Shown here: positions 27,282-36,683 of the stretch, in pieces
Layout: every line of letters starts with the position of its first letter
How positions within the stretch are numbered: the stretch's first letter is position 1
NCBI RefSeq assembly: GCF_000378145.1
Contig: NZ_KB899286.1
Coordinates: 1 to 42,582, forward strand
DNA length: 42,582 bases
Direction: 5' to 3'
Origin: Saccharibacillus kuerlensis DSM 22868
GTDB taxonomy: Bacteria; Bacillota; Bacilli; Paenibacillales; Paenibacillaceae
Program-made: the position numbers and the translations under genes
The notes under the pieces: model-generated
Seen by the model: the letters and a program-made list of their open reading frames with translations, nothing else
Databases searched by the model: none
Told to the model about the DNA's origin: nothing

Positions 27282-28214
27282 TCAGCCCCTTGCCTGTTCG
27301 AGAATCTCGTCCGCACCCTTATCCGCCAGCATACGGGCAACTTCACGTCCCAGCGCTTCGGGATCAGTTCCGCTTGCAGACTCTTTCAGCAGCAGGCTAC
27401 CGTCAGGCTTGCCGACCATACCTGTGAGATGGACCGATTGTCTGTCTTCGCTCAATACAGCATAAGCGCCGATCGGTACCTGACAGCCTCCATTGAGCGA
27501 AGCCAGCAGCGAACGTTCGGCCGCTACGGTACGAGCTGTATCTCCATCCTGATAACGGCCGAGAAGCTCCAGCAGCTCATGATCGTTCTCGCGGCATTCG
27601 ATGCCGAGCGCCCCCTGACCAACGGCCGGAAGGCAGACATCTACAGGAATATAGGAGGTAATCCGATCTTCCCAGCCCATCCGTTTAAGACCGGCGGCAG
27701 CTAGCAGAATGGCGTCGAACCCTTCGGTCTCCAGCTTGCGCAGACGGGAATCGATATTGCCCCGAATCCAATCCAACTTCAAATCCGGCCGGTAAGCCAG
27801 AAGCTGACTGGAACGACGCAGGCTGCTTGTACCGACTTTCGCCCCAAGGGGAAGACCGTCCAAATCGACGCCTTCGCGGGAAATCAGACAATCGCGCGGG
27901 TCTTGGCGCAGCGGCACGGCACCGTTGATCAATCCTTCCGGCAGCACGGAAGGCATATCTTTCATGCTGTGCACCGCCATGTCGATCTCTCCATCAAGCA
28001 AAGCTTGTTCAATTTCTTTTACAAACAGCCCTTTGCCGCCAACTTTGGACAGGGTAACATCAAGAATCCGGTCGCCTTTGGTTACAATCTTTTTCACCTC
28101 GAAACAAACGTCCAGGTTCAATTCGCCTGCCAATTCTTCCAGTGCCGCAATGACCTGATTCGTCTGAGTCAAAGCCAGTGCACTTTGTCTCGATCCTACT
28201 ATAATTGTACGCAT
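27282..28214 (-). CDS. hemC: Hydroxymethylbilane synthase (porphobilinogen deaminase)
   Basis: HemC polymerises four porphobilinogens into hydroxymethylbilane. The 310-residue product begins [17 protein letters not shown], has the [10 protein letters not shown] segment and the cysteine that holds the dipyrromethane cofactor in [12 protein letters not shown]. The frame extends nine codons upstream, but the ATG at 28214 has GGAGGAG seven bases before it and the conserved N-terminus. It begins four bases after the sirC stop and is followed after five bases by cobA/hemD, a tightly packed operon. Confidence 0.96.
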   Translation of the reverse strand: MRTIIVGSRQSALALTQTNQVIAALEELAGELNLDVCFEVKKIVTKGDRILDVTLSKVGGKGLFVKEIEQALLDGEIDMAVHSMKDMPSVLPEGLINGAVPLRQDPRDCLISREGVDLDGLPLGAKVGTSSLRRSSQLLAYRPDLKLDWIRGNIDSRLRKLETEGFDAILLAAAGLKRMGWEDRITSYIPVDVCLPAVGQGALGIECRENDHELLELLGRYQDGDTARTVAAERSLLASLNGGCQVPIGAYAVLSEDRQSVHLTGMVGKPDGSLLLKESASGTDPEALGREVARMLADKGADEILEQARG

Positions 28215-28218
28215 CCCA

Positions 28219-28866
28219 CTACTCCTCCCGCTCTCTCGCAATCCATGCGGCAGCCTCTATATCGCTCCACGGCACGAATCTGTCTTGTCTAATCTGGTTC
28301 AGTATATCGGTTTCCGTCAGTTTTCGCATCAAACGATGCCGAATTTCCGGTTCATCCACGGTTTCTCTGACCTTGCAGCGCATAAAATAAAGAAACTCGG
28401 CGTACGTTTCGTATTCTTCGCCGAAACGTTCGTCGAGTTCCCGAATCAGCGCAGACGCTGCGGAAGGCCCGGCTCCGGAGGTCGAAGCCGCTACAATCAA
28501 TCTTCCTCTCCGCAGTACGGCCGGATGAATAAAATTCCCTGCCTGAGCGCGGCTGGCCACATTCACAAGCGTTCCCACCCGGTGCGCCGCCTCAGCCAAA
28601 CGTTCGTTCAATGCCTCGTCGCCGCTGGCTGCGTAGATAATCCGGTAATCCGAAATATCTTCTTCCGAAGCTTCCCGTCTGATCCATCGCAGCTGTCCGG
28701 CTTCCTCCATTTTCAAAATATCGGACCCCGCATGAGGACTGATCACGGTAAGATCCGCGCCGGCAGCGACCAACTGTCCCGCCTTACGGCCCGCAATTTT
28801 CCCGCCGCCGACAAGCAGCACCTTCATCTCCCGTACATCCAGCATAATTGGCATATACTCCGTCAA
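28219..28866 (-). CDS. sirC: Precorrin-2 dehydrogenase / sirohydrochlorin ferrochelatase-like protein
   Basis: A 215-residue protein of the Met8/SirC/CysG N-terminal family: an NAD-binding fold with [26 protein letters not shown] split across two strands, then a central [14 protein letters not shown] motif and a helical tail. It oxidises precorrin-2 (made by the CobA domain) to sirohydrochlorin and in some members also inserts iron. Length fits the dehydrogenase-type enzyme. Which second activity it has cannot be told. It starts at TTG with a GGGGG stretch upstream, six bases after hemX. ATG codons 12 and 21 bases later are alternatives. It places siroheme synthesis inside the heme operon. 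Confidence 0.9.
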   Translation of the reverse strand: MTEYMPIMLDVREMKVLLVGGGKIAGRKAGQLVAAGADLTVISPHAGSDILKMEEAGQLRWIRREASEEDISDYRIIYAASGDEALNERLAEAAHRVGTLVNVASRAQAGNFIHPAVLRRGRLIVAASTSGAGPSAASALIRELDERFGEEYETYAEFLYFMRCKVRETVDEPEIRHRLMRKLTETDILNQIRQDRFVPWSDIEAAAWIAREREE

Positions 28867-28872
28867 CGCTGC

Positions 28873-29700
28873 TCAGCCCCCATTCCACTTGTGATACTCG
28901 GAAAATGCGTTGCTCAGCAGGTTGATAATGACGAGCGCATAACCGACCAACGTCCACTTTGCAATTGAAAAACCGGAATACTTGCGCGTGCGCTTCAGCA
29001 TAAAATACAATCCGTAAACCGAAAGCGCCGCAAAAGTCGTGATCCCTTTCACGTCAAGCAGCATTTCCCAGCGCTTCTGTGCCACAATCAGCAAAAATGC
29101 GACCAACAGAGACACAATCAGCAGCGGCGTTCCCGTAAGTACGGATACATGCGCCCAGCGCTCTGTTTGTTCAAGACTTGGCAGCCGCCGAATCGTGTCA
29201 TTCCATTTCTTTTTCTTAAGCATCGCATATAAAAAGAGATAAAGAATGCCGAATACGGCCGCAATCGTCAACGCCACAAGGCTGAGATTCGCCAGTACCA
29301 CATGCAAAATCAGCAGCAGCTGCTGGGTATAGCCAATGTGTTCGGCATGCTCGCCGACCGGAAACCAAAACTCGTTTAGCACACTGGCTGTAAAACCAAC
29401 AATGCCGAGCAGCAGGACAACAAATTCCGCTTTTTGCGTCAGTGCAAGCCCAAAACCTGCCGCTGTCAGTACAAAAACAAACAAGAACAAAAAGTCATAT
29501 ACGGAGAAAAGCGGTATCCGGCCTTCAAGTACAACACGTACGATAATAACCGAGAACTGCAGCAGTGCTGTAAAACCAAGAAGCCCTGTGCCGATCCGCC
29601 GGGATCTCACGCTGCGGCTTACGCAGTCGGAGAAATAGAACAGAAGGCTCAGGGCATAAATGTAAATCATTAACTCAATTAAACTCGCAAGCAGCAGCAT
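28873..29700 (-). CDS. hemX: HemX / CcsA-type cytochrome c assembly membrane protein
   Basis: A roughly 275-residue polytopic membrane protein with about eight hydrophobic segments, of the CcmC/CcsA (cytochrome c assembly) superfamily. In B. subtilis HemX lies directly after hemA and lowers the cellular amount of HemA; a direct role in heme handling is likely but not settled. The sequence has conserved histidines in loops (for example ILHVVLANLSL) of the kind that could ligate heme. The ATG at 29700 is preferred (GGCGGGTG seven bases upstream). A GTG nine bases earlier is also open. The hemA stop is 13 bases away. Confidence 0.9.
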   Translation of the reverse strand: MLLLASLIELMIYIYALSLLFYFSDCVSRSVRSRRIGTGLLGFTALLQFSVIIVRVVLEGRIPLFSVYDFLFLFVFVLTAAGFGLALTQKAEFVVLLLGIVGFTASVLNEFWFPVGEHAEHIGYTQQLLLILHVVLANLSLVALTIAAVFGILYLFLYAMLKKKKWNDTIRRLPSLEQTERWAHVSVLTGTPLLIVSLLVAFLLIVAQKRWEMLLDVKGITTFAALSVYGLYFMLKRTRKYSGFSIAKWTLVGYALVIINLLSNAFSEYHKWNGG

Positions 29701-29713
29701 GCCGTTCACCCGC

Positions 29714-31069
29714 CTAGAGGACTGCCGAACGCAGATTGAAAACAGGATTGTCCGCAGTCGATTTTACCGCTTCCTTTGTTTTGGACGGCTCAGCTTCTTC
29801 CAGCCTCGATTCCAATGCGAAAATCTTTGTGAACATATCGAGAGCTTCGGCACCATCCCGCTCCGCCGCCATCTCTTTGACCCGATTGATCGGATCGTGC
29901 ATCATCTGATTGGCTACGCTCTTCATCAATCGACCGATGACTTTGCGCTGGCGCTCATCGAGCTCCGGCAGCTTGTTGAACAGACTTTCGAGCGTTTCTT
30001 GATGAATATCGGTTGCTTTATCCTGCAGGGCGCGAATCACCGGACGTACACCCAGCGTCTTCAACCAACCGTAGAATTGGTCCGATTCCTGCGCGATCAT
30101 CCGCTCAATCTTGACTGCTTCGGCACGACGAAGCTCCATGTTGCTTTCTACAATGCCTTCCAGGTCGTCGATATCATACAGGAACACGCCGGGAAGTTCG
30201 GCAATCTTGGGATCGATATTACGCGGCACAGCGATGTCGATCATAAACAGCGGACGCGAACGTCTTGCCGCCGACAGAGCCTTCACCTGCTCACGAGTCA
30301 GCACATAGTCCGAAGCTCCAGTAGAACTGATCACAATGTCGACTTCCCCAAGCATGGCGACGCCTTCGTCCAGCGTACAGGGAATACCATTGAATTTGAA
30401 CGCAAGTTCACGCGCCTTCTCCAACGTACGGTTGGCGACGATCACCTGTGCCGCTCCACTCGAATATAGATGCTTGACCGTCAGCTCGCTCATTTTTCCC
30501 GCGCCGAGGATCAGTACTTTTTTATCTGTAAACATACCAAAAATCCGCTTGCCGAGTTCAATCGCCGCATAGCTGACCGAAACGGCATTTTCACCGATTG
30601 ACGTCTCCGAATGAGCACGCTTGCCCAATGTGACGGCCTGTTTGAAGAGCATATTAAACCACGTACCGGTCGCTTTCTCGGCTTGAGCAGTCAAAAACGC
30701 CTGCTTAACCTGACCGAGAATCTGCGTCTCGCCAAGCACCATCGAATCGAGTCCGCAGACTACTTTCATCAAGTGTTCAACCGCTCGCTCGTCTTCGTGC
30801 ATATAAAGGTGCTGTGTAAAATCGGCTTTGGGAATACCGAACCACTGCTCCATGAAATTGCGAATATAAAAAGCGCACATGTGCAGCCGGTCCACTACGA
30901 CGTACAACTCGGTCCGGTTGCAGGTCCCCACAATAACGCCTTCAAGGACGCTTTTCGTTTCTTTCAGCCGACACAGCGCCTCCGAAAGGTCCTGTTCCGC
31001 AATGGTAAACCGTTCTCTGATGTCGACTGGAGCTGTTCGGTAATTCAACCCGACTACCATGATGTGCAT
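29714..31069 (-). CDS. hemA: Glutamyl-tRNA reductase
   Basis: HemA reduces glutamyl-tRNA to glutamate-1-semialdehyde with NADPH, the first and main controlled step of C5 heme synthesis. The 451-residue protein has GLNYRTAPVDIRERF at the start, the catalytic cysteine at residue 50 (VGTCNRTELY), the LDSMVLGETQILGQV segment, a Rossmann NADPH domain (KVLILGAGKMSELTVKHL split) and a helical dimerisation domain. The N-terminal positions that control HemA stability in other bacteria carry no lysine tag here. It is the first gene of the tetrapyrrole operon. Confidence 0.97.
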   Translation of the reverse strand: MHIMVVGLNYRTAPVDIRERFTIAEQDLSEALCRLKETKSVLEGVIVGTCNRTELYVVVDRLHMCAFYIRNFMEQWFGIPKADFTQHLYMHEDERAVEHLMKVVCGLDSMVLGETQILGQVKQAFLTAQAEKATGTWFNMLFKQAVTLGKRAHSETSIGENAVSVSYAAIELGKRIFGMFTDKKVLILGAGKMSELTVKHLYSSGAAQVIVANRTLEKARELAFKFNGIPCTLDEGVAMLGEVDIVISSTGASDYVLTREQVKALSAARRSRPLFMIDIAVPRNIDPKIAELPGVFLYDIDDLEGIVESNMELRRAEAVKIERMIAQESDQFYGWLKTLGVRPVIRALQDKATDIHQETLESLFNKLPELDERQRKVIGRLMKSVANQMMHDPINRVKEMAAERDGAEALDMFTKIFALESRLEEAEPSKTKEAVKSTADNPVFNLRSAVL

Positions 31070-31139
31070 AAAAAGTTCACCGCCTGATCTGAAATTGCTA
31101 CTGAGTAGTTACTGGAATGTTGAACTGGAAACTATATAA

Positions 31140-31148
31140 AGTATATCA
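31140..31148 (-). promoter_or_regulatory. Extended -10 element, probable hemA operon promoter
   Basis: On the minus strand TGATATACT, a TGn extended -10, lies about 75 bases before the hemA ATG. A -35 match is poor (TTGCCA is 21 bases away). The 5' leader would be about 65 bases. I looked for a PerR box, which controls hemA in B. subtilis, and did not find one. Confidence 0.45.
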
Positions 31149-31218
31149 CAACACTTTGATTCATTTTGGCAAATTAAATGAAATGTTTATGAATGTTTAG
31201 CGAAGCTTAACCGCTGAT

Positions 31219-31806
31219 TCACGCTTCCAATATAAATAAACGTCTGCACTCTTCGTGCAGCAGCTTATCGATGCCCATAATCTCTGCGGCTTCCACAGCC
31301 GATAATCTGCAGTCGAGCAGCAAATCCACTCGTGCACGGATACGCTCGATCTCCCTTTCAATATCGGTTGACCGGAAGCGATATTCAAGCTCCGGGATCT
31401 GATCGCGATGTTCGAACACCAACCGGCTTGTGCCGGCATTCAATTCGATAATGCGACGTACCGCACCTTCCGCGTAGAAATCGAGCATGACGAAGCCCGG
31501 ATAAATCCGTCGAACCATACCGTCTCCTTTGAACGCAACAAACAGTCTTCGGATGAGAGAGGTCAGACGGGGATTGCTGAGACGAAAAGAGAGCTCGCAA
31601 ACAAAAAGGTTGCGATAACGATCAAGCGGCAGATTCGCTGCCTCACCGTTCTCATCTTCAAGCACAATCTCACGGCTTCCGTTATCCAGTATCCGAACAC
31701 GATGATGAACATGCGGATCTTGAATATGCTGAATGAATTTCGACATTTGGCTTTCCGGCAGCAGTAAACGGGCTTTCACAAATTCTGTAGCTAATCGCTG
31801 CGCCAT
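31219..31806 (-). CDS. Conserved hypothetical protein of unknown function
   Basis: A 195-residue soluble protein with no signal peptide, membrane segment or motif I can assign. The N-terminal half is mixed and basic, with a hydrophobic centre (GMVRRIYPGFVMLDFYAEG, about 110-130). The last 50 residues are a charged helix (RFRSTDIEREIERIRARVDLLLDCR), possibly a coiled coil. I recall similar proteins in Paenibacillus annotated as a non-ribosomal peptide synthetase module, but nothing here (no adenylation, condensation or carrier motif) supports that name. It has a ribosome site (GAGGAG) and its own -10 (TATAAT at 31852-31857), and stands between the engB terminator and the hemA promoter. Confidence 0.8.
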   Translation of the reverse strand: MAQRLATEFVKARLLLPESQMSKFIQHIQDPHVHHRVRILDNGSREIVLEDENGEAANLPLDRYRNLFVCELSFRLSNPRLTSLIRRLFVAFKGDGMVRRIYPGFVMLDFYAEGAVRRIIELNAGTSRLVFEHRDQIPELEYRFRSTDIEREIERIRARVDLLLDCRLSAVEAAEIMGIDKLLHEECRRLFILEA

Positions 31807-31869
31807 GGCGTTCTCCTCGATTCCTCAGAATGGGCAAAGAAGTTTATTACTATTATACCCATTCCACGC

Positions 31870-31899
31870 AAAAAGACGGCTCCACTAGCGGAACCGTCT
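31870..31899 (-). terminator. Terminator of lon-engB
   Basis: Minus-strand reading: stem AGACGGTTCC / GGAGCCGTCT (one G-T pair), seven-base loop, then five T. It lies about 80 bases after the engB stop. Confidence 0.88.
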
Positions 31900-31977
31900 A
31901 CCCTGCATATTCGCCGATTCAAAGCTGTTAAACCGTTTTTGAAAGCGTTTTATTTCTTTTCGCTCCCAATTGCTCTT

Positions 31978-32661
31978 TTATTCTTCCATTTCTGTTTCGT
32001 AACCGATCTCTTCACCGTTTTCTTCTTCACCAGCCGCCTCTTCAGCTTCGACCGCACGCTCTTCAAGCGTCTTCAGTGTGCCCAAGTAACCTTCAATAAT
32101 CGTCCACAATTCTTCTTTGCCCATATCGGTTTCCGAAGAGAACATGACAAACGGATCTCCCGGACGCATGCCCAAATCCTGCTTGATGACTTTGGCGTGC
32201 TTTTGCCAGCGGGTCTTGGGCACTTTGTCGGCTTTGGTCGTCACCACGCAAATCGGGCGATCATAATGAGTCAACCATTCGTACATCATAATATCGTCTT
32301 TGCTCGGCGGATGACGAAGATCGACTACCATCAGCACAAGCTTCAGCGTTTCGCGCTCCAGCATGTAGCGTTCGATCATCTGTCCCCATACTTCGCGCTG
32401 CTGCTTCGACACCTTGGCAAAACCGTAGCCGGGAAAGTCGACAAAAAAGAACGATTGGTTAATCAGATAATAATTCATATGCTGCGTCTTTCCGGGTACA
32501 GAACTGGTTCGCGCCAGGTTTTTACGCCGCAGCAAACGATTGATCAACGACGACTTGCCTACATTGGAACGTCCGGCCAGTGCAATCTCCGGCAGGCCAT
32601 CCTCAGGGTACTGCGCCGGTCCGACGGCGCTGAGCTTGAATTCCGAACTTGTAACATTCAT
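31978..32661 (-). CDS. engB: Ribosome biogenesis GTP-binding protein EngB (YsxC/YihA)
   Basis: EngB is an essential TRAFAC GTPase needed for late 50S assembly. The 227-residue product contains G1 [12 protein letters not shown]3 DFPGYGFA, G4 TTKADK and the [12 protein letters not shown]5 region. After the G domain (about residue 200) it has an acidic tail (about 203-227, almost all E, A and G) that is longer than in B. subtilis YsxC (195 residues) and looks disordered. The ribosome site GGGAGAGGAA precedes the ATG. It follows lon as in Bacillus, with a GC-rich hairpin (32689-32718) in the 120-base gap. Confidence 0.96.
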   Translation of the reverse strand: MNVTSSEFKLSAVGPAQYPEDGLPEIALAGRSNVGKSSLINRLLRRKNLARTSSVPGKTQHMNYYLINQSFFFVDFPGYGFAKVSKQQREVWGQMIERYMLERETLKLVLMVVDLRHPPSKDDIMMYEWLTHYDRPICVVTTKADKVPKTRWQKHAKVIKQDLGMRPGDPFVMFSSETDMGKEELWTIIEGYLGTLKTLEERAVEAEEAAGEEENGEEIGYETEMEE

Positions 32662-32688
32662 GATTTAAAAATTCCTCTCCCGGATTTC

Positions 32689-32718
32689 GCGGGGCCATTC
32701 TCGGAAGAATCTCCCCGC
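32689..32718 (-). other. Hairpin in the lon-engB intergenic RNA
   Basis: GCGGGG with CCCCGC, plus an inner ATTCT/AGAAT pairing, form an interrupted stem about 30 bases before the engB ATG. There is no T-run, so it is not a terminator. It may set mRNA processing or relative expression of lon and engB (inference). Confidence 0.45.
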
Positions 32719-32782
32719 AACCCTTGTAGCTTCTGGGATCGATCGGGGCTCCGATCATCGAAATGCCCCAATCGCCATAATT

Positions 32783-35161
32783 TTAATGCGTTTTTGCTTG
32801 AAACTCGGATGCTTCCGCCGCAGGCGGCTCAATCACTTCAGGTGTCAGCGCATGCTCCAGCACTTCGTCCATATGAGAGACCGGTACAAACTCTATGGCT
32901 TCTTTTACACTTTCGGGAATATCCCGAAGGTCGCGCTCGTTATCCATTGGAAGCAGCACTTTCTTGTACCCTGCACGATGTGCAGCGAGCGACTTCTCTT
33001 TGAGCCCGCCAATCGGCAGCACTCGCCCGCGCAGCGTCACTTCTCCAGTCATTGCCACGTCCTTGGATACAGCCCGGCCCGTGAGCGCTGAGATCAGCGC
33101 AGTCGCCAGCGTTATCCCCGCTGACGGCCCATCCTTCGGCACAGCGCCCTCTGGAATATGAATATGCACATCGTTCTTCTCATAGAAGCTGCCGTCAATC
33201 CCAAGCTGATCTGCCCGAGAACGTGTGTAACTGAATGCCGCTTGAGCGGATTCCTTCATCACATCGCCCAGTTTGCCGGTTAACGTCAATTTACCGCTGC
33301 CCGGCAGAACGCTGACTTCGATCGTTAACGTTTCGCCACCAACTTCCGTCCAGGCCAGCCCTGTTGCACTTCCTACCTGGTCTTCCGCTTCGGCAAGCCC
33401 ATAACGGAATTTCGCATTACCGAGATAGTCTTTCAACGAATCCGCAGTTACTTCGATTCGTTCGCTCTCTCCGGATACAAGCCGCTTGGCTGCCTTTCGG
33501 CAGATTGCCGCAATTTGCTGTTCCAGATTACGAACGCCCGACTCGCGTGTATACTGGCGAATAATCTGCAGCAGTCCTTCCTGCGGCAGATTCAGCTGTT
33601 CTTCGCTCAAACCGTGCTCGCGCTTCTGCTTAGGCAGCAGATAGCGATCGGAGATTTCCAGCTTTTCCAGCTCTGTATACCCCGGAATATTTAAGATCTC
33701 CATTCGATCAAGCAGCGGTCTCGGAATGCCCTGCAGCATATTGGCCGTCGTCACAAACATCACTTTGGACAAATCGTAAGGAAGTTCAACAAAATGGTCA
33801 CTGAACGTATTATTCTGCTCGGGATCAAGTACTTCAAGCAGCGCCGCAGACGGATCGCCGCGGAAGTCCGAAGCCATTTTGTCGATCTCGTCGAGCAAAA
33901 ATACTGGATTTGAGCTGCCTGCTGTCCGCATACCCTGGAGAATACGTCCCGGCATGGCGCCTACGTAAGTCCGGCGGTGACCGCGGATTTCCGCTTCGTC
34001 ACGCACCCCACCCAACGAAACGCGTACAAATTCACGACCCAGCGAACGGGCAATCGAACGGGCCAACGACGTTTTACCGACGCCTGGAGGTCCTACCAGA
34101 CAGAGAATAGGTCCCTTCAGCTTCTTAACGAGCTGCTGTACGGCCAGATATTCCAGCACACGCTCCTTCGGCTTCTCCAGGCCATAGTGATCTTCGTTGA
34201 GGATCTCCTCAGCCCGGGTAATATCCAATACATCCTCGGTTTCTTTACCCCATGGAAGAGCAAGCAGCCAATCGACATAGCCGCGGATAATGCTTCCTTC
34301 TGCAGCGCTTGTCGGCATACGCTCCAGCCGATCGATTTCTTTTTTGATACGTTCGTAGACTTTCTCGGGGAATTCGCCATTCTCCAACTGCTCCCGCAGT
34401 TCTTCGACCTCCCCGGCCCGTCCTTCTTTTTCGCCAAGCTCTTTTTGAATCGCCTTCATTTGTTCGCGCAGGTAATACTCCTTCTGCGTCTTCTCCATCT
34501 GCTTCTTCACACGCTGGCCAATTTTGCGCTCCAGCTCCAGCACTTCGCGCTCGTTGTTGAGCAGATCAAGCAGCTTTTCCAAACGCGGACGAAAAGGTAC
34601 GGTTTCCAAAATCGCCTGCTTGTCCTTGATCTTGAGCGGAAGATGGCTGGTGATGACGTCCGCCAGACGCCCTGGTTCATCGATATCTGATACGGCAGCC
34701 AGCGTTTCCGGCGTTACTTTTTTGGACAGATTGATGTAATGCTCAAATTGAGTCAGCACGGTGCGCATCAATGCATCAACTTCTGGATCTTCCGTATTGG
34801 GCTCCTGAAGTTCTCGGGCATACACTTCGTAGAACTCTGTGTTTTCCTCAACGTACCCCAACACTTCCGCCCGTTCCAGGCCCTCTACCAACACTCGGAT
34901 CGTGCCGTTAGGCAGCTTGAGCATCTGTCTGACTTTTGCTACCGTACCCATTCGGAATATATCATCCTGCGCCGGTTCCTCGATATTCACCTCGGACTGC
35001 GAGCAGAGAAGAATCAAATGATCGTCGACCATTGCCTTTTCCAATGCTTTGACCGATCGTTCCCGTCCGACATCCAAATGAAGCACCATACTCGGATAGA
35101 CGAGCAGTCCCCGCAAAGGAAGCAACGGAAAACGGCGGTTTTTCTGTTTGTTCAATCCCAT
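32783..35161 (-). CDS. lon: ATP-dependent protease La (Lon)
   Basis: Lon is a cytoplasmic AAA+ protease that removes damaged and regulatory proteins. The 792-residue product has the N-terminal substrate domain ([21 protein letters not shown] split), a coiled-coil region (about 190-300), the AAA+ module (Walker [10 protein letters not shown], Walker [10 protein letters not shown]) and the C-terminal protease domain with serine in [10 protein letters not shown] and lysine in [14 protein letters not shown], the LonA type. The ATG at 35161 is used: GGGGGTG lies upstream and homologues begin here. An in-frame start at 35194 would add 11 residues. The forespore paralogue lonB, adjacent in B. subtilis, is absent. 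Confidence 0.97.
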   Translation of the reverse strand: MGLNKQKNRRFPLLPLRGLLVYPSMVLHLDVGRERSVKALEKAMVDDHLILLCSQSEVNIEEPAQDDIFRMGTVAKVRQMLKLPNGTIRVLVEGLERAEVLGYVEENTEFYEVYARELQEPNTEDPEVDALMRTVLTQFEHYINLSKKVTPETLAAVSDIDEPGRLADVITSHLPLKIKDKQAILETVPFRPRLEKLLDLLNNEREVLELERKIGQRVKKQMEKTQKEYYLREQMKAIQKELGEKEGRAGEVEELREQLENGEFPEKVYERIKKEIDRLERMPTSAAEGSIIRGYVDWLLALPWGKETEDVLDITRAEEILNEDHYGLEKPKERVLEYLAVQQLVKKLKGPILCLVGPPGVGKTSLARSIARSLGREFVRVSLGGVRDEAEIRGHRRTYVGAMPGRILQGMRTAGSSNPVFLLDEIDKMASDFRGDPSAALLEVLDPEQNNTFSDHFVELPYDLSKVMFVTTANMLQGIPRPLLDRMEILNIPGYTELEKLEISDRYLLPKQKREHGLSEEQLNLPQEGLLQIIRQYTRESGVRNLEQQIAAICRKAAKRLVSGESERIEVTADSLKDYLGNAKFRYGLAEAEDQVGSATGLAWTEVGGETLTIEVSVLPGSGKLTLTGKLGDVMKESAQAAFSYTRSRADQLGIDGSFYEKNDVHIHIPEGAVPKDGPSAGITLATALISALTGRAVSKDVAMTGEVTLRGRVLPIGGLKEKSLAAHRAGYKKVLLPMDNERDLRDIPESVKEAIEFVPVSHMDEVLEHALTPEVIEPPAAEASEFQAKTH

Positions 35162-35200
35162 CGTTTCCACACCCCCAAAAGGCTTATCGCGCATGATACG

Positions 35201-35228
35201 TTGAGCGAGCCAAATTGAATGCGCTCAA
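35201..35228. promoter_or_regulatory. Inverted repeat in the lon leader, possible operator
   Basis: TTGAGCG (35201-35207) and CGCTCAA (35222-35228) are exact inverted repeats with a 14-base spacer, located between the putative lon promoter and the ribosome site. It resembles neither the CIRCE nor the CtsR consensus. It could be an operator or an mRNA stem. Confidence 0.4.
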
Positions 35229-35264
35229 TATAATAAACGGCATGCGGCACTTACGCGTGAGTTC

Positions 35265-35294
35265 AGTGTAGCATACTGCCGCTTCGCCCCGCAA
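35265..35294 (-). promoter_or_regulatory. Probable lon promoter
   Basis: Minus-strand reading: -35 TTGCGG (35289-35294), 18-base spacer, -10 TACACT (35265-35270) preceded by TGC (extended -10). The leader to the lon ATG would be about 95 bases. Confidence 0.55.
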
Positions 35295-35320
35295 AACAGA
35301 AAGGTTAAACGGCTCCTGTG

Positions 35321-35359
35321 AAAAAAGGCGGCCTGCCGGGTTTATCCCGCATGCCGCCT
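35321..35359 (-). terminator. Terminator of ispG
   Basis: Minus-strand reading: outer stem GGCGGC/GCCGCC and inner GCGGG/CCCGG-type pairing, followed by six T, 20 bases after the ispG stop. Confidence 0.88.
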
Positions 35360-35380
35360 GTATTGCATGCTTCCGCCGCC

Positions 35381-36523
35381 TTACTGTGCAGCTTCCGCTT
35401 CTATTTTCGACGCTTTCGGTTGATGACGCTCTTCTCGCCCCGGAATTTTCCCCGTCGCTTCGTACGCCACTACAATTGCATCGATTTCTTTTTTCAGTTC
35501 TTCAACCATAATCTCTTCCGGTACCTTCCGGATCATCTTCCCGTAGCGGAACAGCAGGCCTTCGCCTCTCGCGCCGGCAATGCCGATATCCGCTTCGCGG
35601 GCTTCACCCGGTCCGTTAACTGCGCATCCCAAGACCGATACCTTAATCGGAACTTTGATCTTGGAAATATACTCTTCGACTTCGTTCGCAATCGAGAAGA
35701 GGTCGATATCGAGACGTCCGCAGGTTGGGCATGATACAAGTGTTGCCGCATTGGTAATCAGACCGAAAGTCTTCAGCAGCTCGCGGGCTACCTTAACTTC
35801 TTCAACCGGATCGGCGCTGAGCGAGATACGGACCGTTGAACCGATCCCCATAGACAATAGTGCACCGATGCCGGCAGAGCTCTTGATCGTACCGGCATGC
35901 AGCGTGCCCGCTTCGGTAATTCCGAGATGCAGCGGATACGGAATCACTTGTGCCGCTTTTCCGTAAGCTTCAATAGCCATCGGTACATCGGACGCTTTCA
36001 GCGAGACGATGATATCGTGGAAATCAAGTTCCTCCAGGATACCGATATGGAACAAGGCACTTTCGACCATCGCATCCGCTGTAGGATAACCGTATTTTTC
36101 AAGAAGATGATTTTCGAGCGAACCGGCATTAACCCCGATCCGGATCGGAATCCCTTTTTCTTTGCACGCCTTAACGACAGCTTCGACTTTCTCGCGCTTG
36201 CCGATATTGCCCGGGTTGATCCGGACTTTATCAATGCCGTTCTCGATCGCTTTCAACGCCAGCTTATAGTTAAAGTGAATATCCGCAACGAGAGGAATAT
36301 GAATACGCTTTTTGATTTCCTTGATCGCATCCGCCGCTTCATCGTTGTTGACGGTGACGCGTACGACCTGGCAGCCTGCTTCTTCCAGACGAAGAATTTC
36401 TGCAACCGTCGCTTCCACATCGGCCGTCTTGGTGGTGCACATGCTCTGAATAATAACTTCATCGCTGCCGCCAATAACCAGGTTGCCCACTTTTACGGGC
36501 CGTGTCTGATGTCTTAAATACAT
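35381..36523 (-). CDS. ispG: 4-hydroxy-3-methylbut-2-enyl diphosphate synthase (flavodoxin)
   Basis: IspG (GcpE) reductively opens MEcPP to HMBPP in the MEP isoprenoid pathway, using a [4Fe-4S] cluster. The 380-residue product has an N-terminal TIM barrel ([25 protein letters not shown]) and a C-terminal cluster domain with cysteines in [12 protein letters not shown] and [13 protein letters not shown]. The ATG at 36523 is preferred over 36553 because GGAGG lies nine bases upstream and homologues start [13 protein letters not shown]. An out-of-frame ATG lies between that site and the start. It sits alone between clpX and lon with its own terminator, an insertion relative to Bacillus. Confidence 0.96.
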   Translation of the reverse strand: MYLRHQTRPVKVGNLVIGGSDEVIIQSMCTTKTADVEATVAEILRLEEAGCQVVRVTVNNDEAADAIKEIKKRIHIPLVADIHFNYKLALKAIENGIDKVRINPGNIGKREKVEAVVKACKEKGIPIRIGVNAGSLENHLLEKYGYPTADAMVESALFHIGILEELDFHDIIVSLKASDVPMAIEAYGKAAQVIPYPLHLGITEAGTLHAGTIKSSAGIGALLSMGIGSTVRISLSADPVEEVKVARELLKTFGLITNAATLVSCPTCGRLDIDLFSIANEVEEYISKIKVPIKVSVLGCAVNGPGEAREADIGIAGARGEGLLFRYGKMIRKVPEEIMVEELKKEIDAIVVAYEATGKIPGREERHQPKASKIEAEAAQ

Positions 36524-36620
36524 TTCATTCGACCTCCAAATCGGAACAAGCAAGATAGCGTCTGCAATAGACGCGCAGTGCAGCTTTCAAAGTCCTCTCG
36601 ACTTCCCCATACTCACAGCA

Positions 36621-36649
36621 AACCGGCCAAACCATGTAGGTTGACCGGC
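36621..36649 (-). terminator. Possible weak terminator after clpX
   Basis: On the minus strand, CCGG...CCGG outer and AACC/GGTT inner arms form an interrupted hairpin 35 bases after the clpX stop, but only three T follow. It might be an attenuator before ispG. Confidence 0.4.
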
Positions 36650-36683
36650 TCGGCAGGAGACCTATGTGACCGAAGAGAGAGCC

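Noticed and set aside
31070-31218. A PerR box at the hemA promoter
   Set aside because: The TTATAAT-type dyad expected for PerR was not found.
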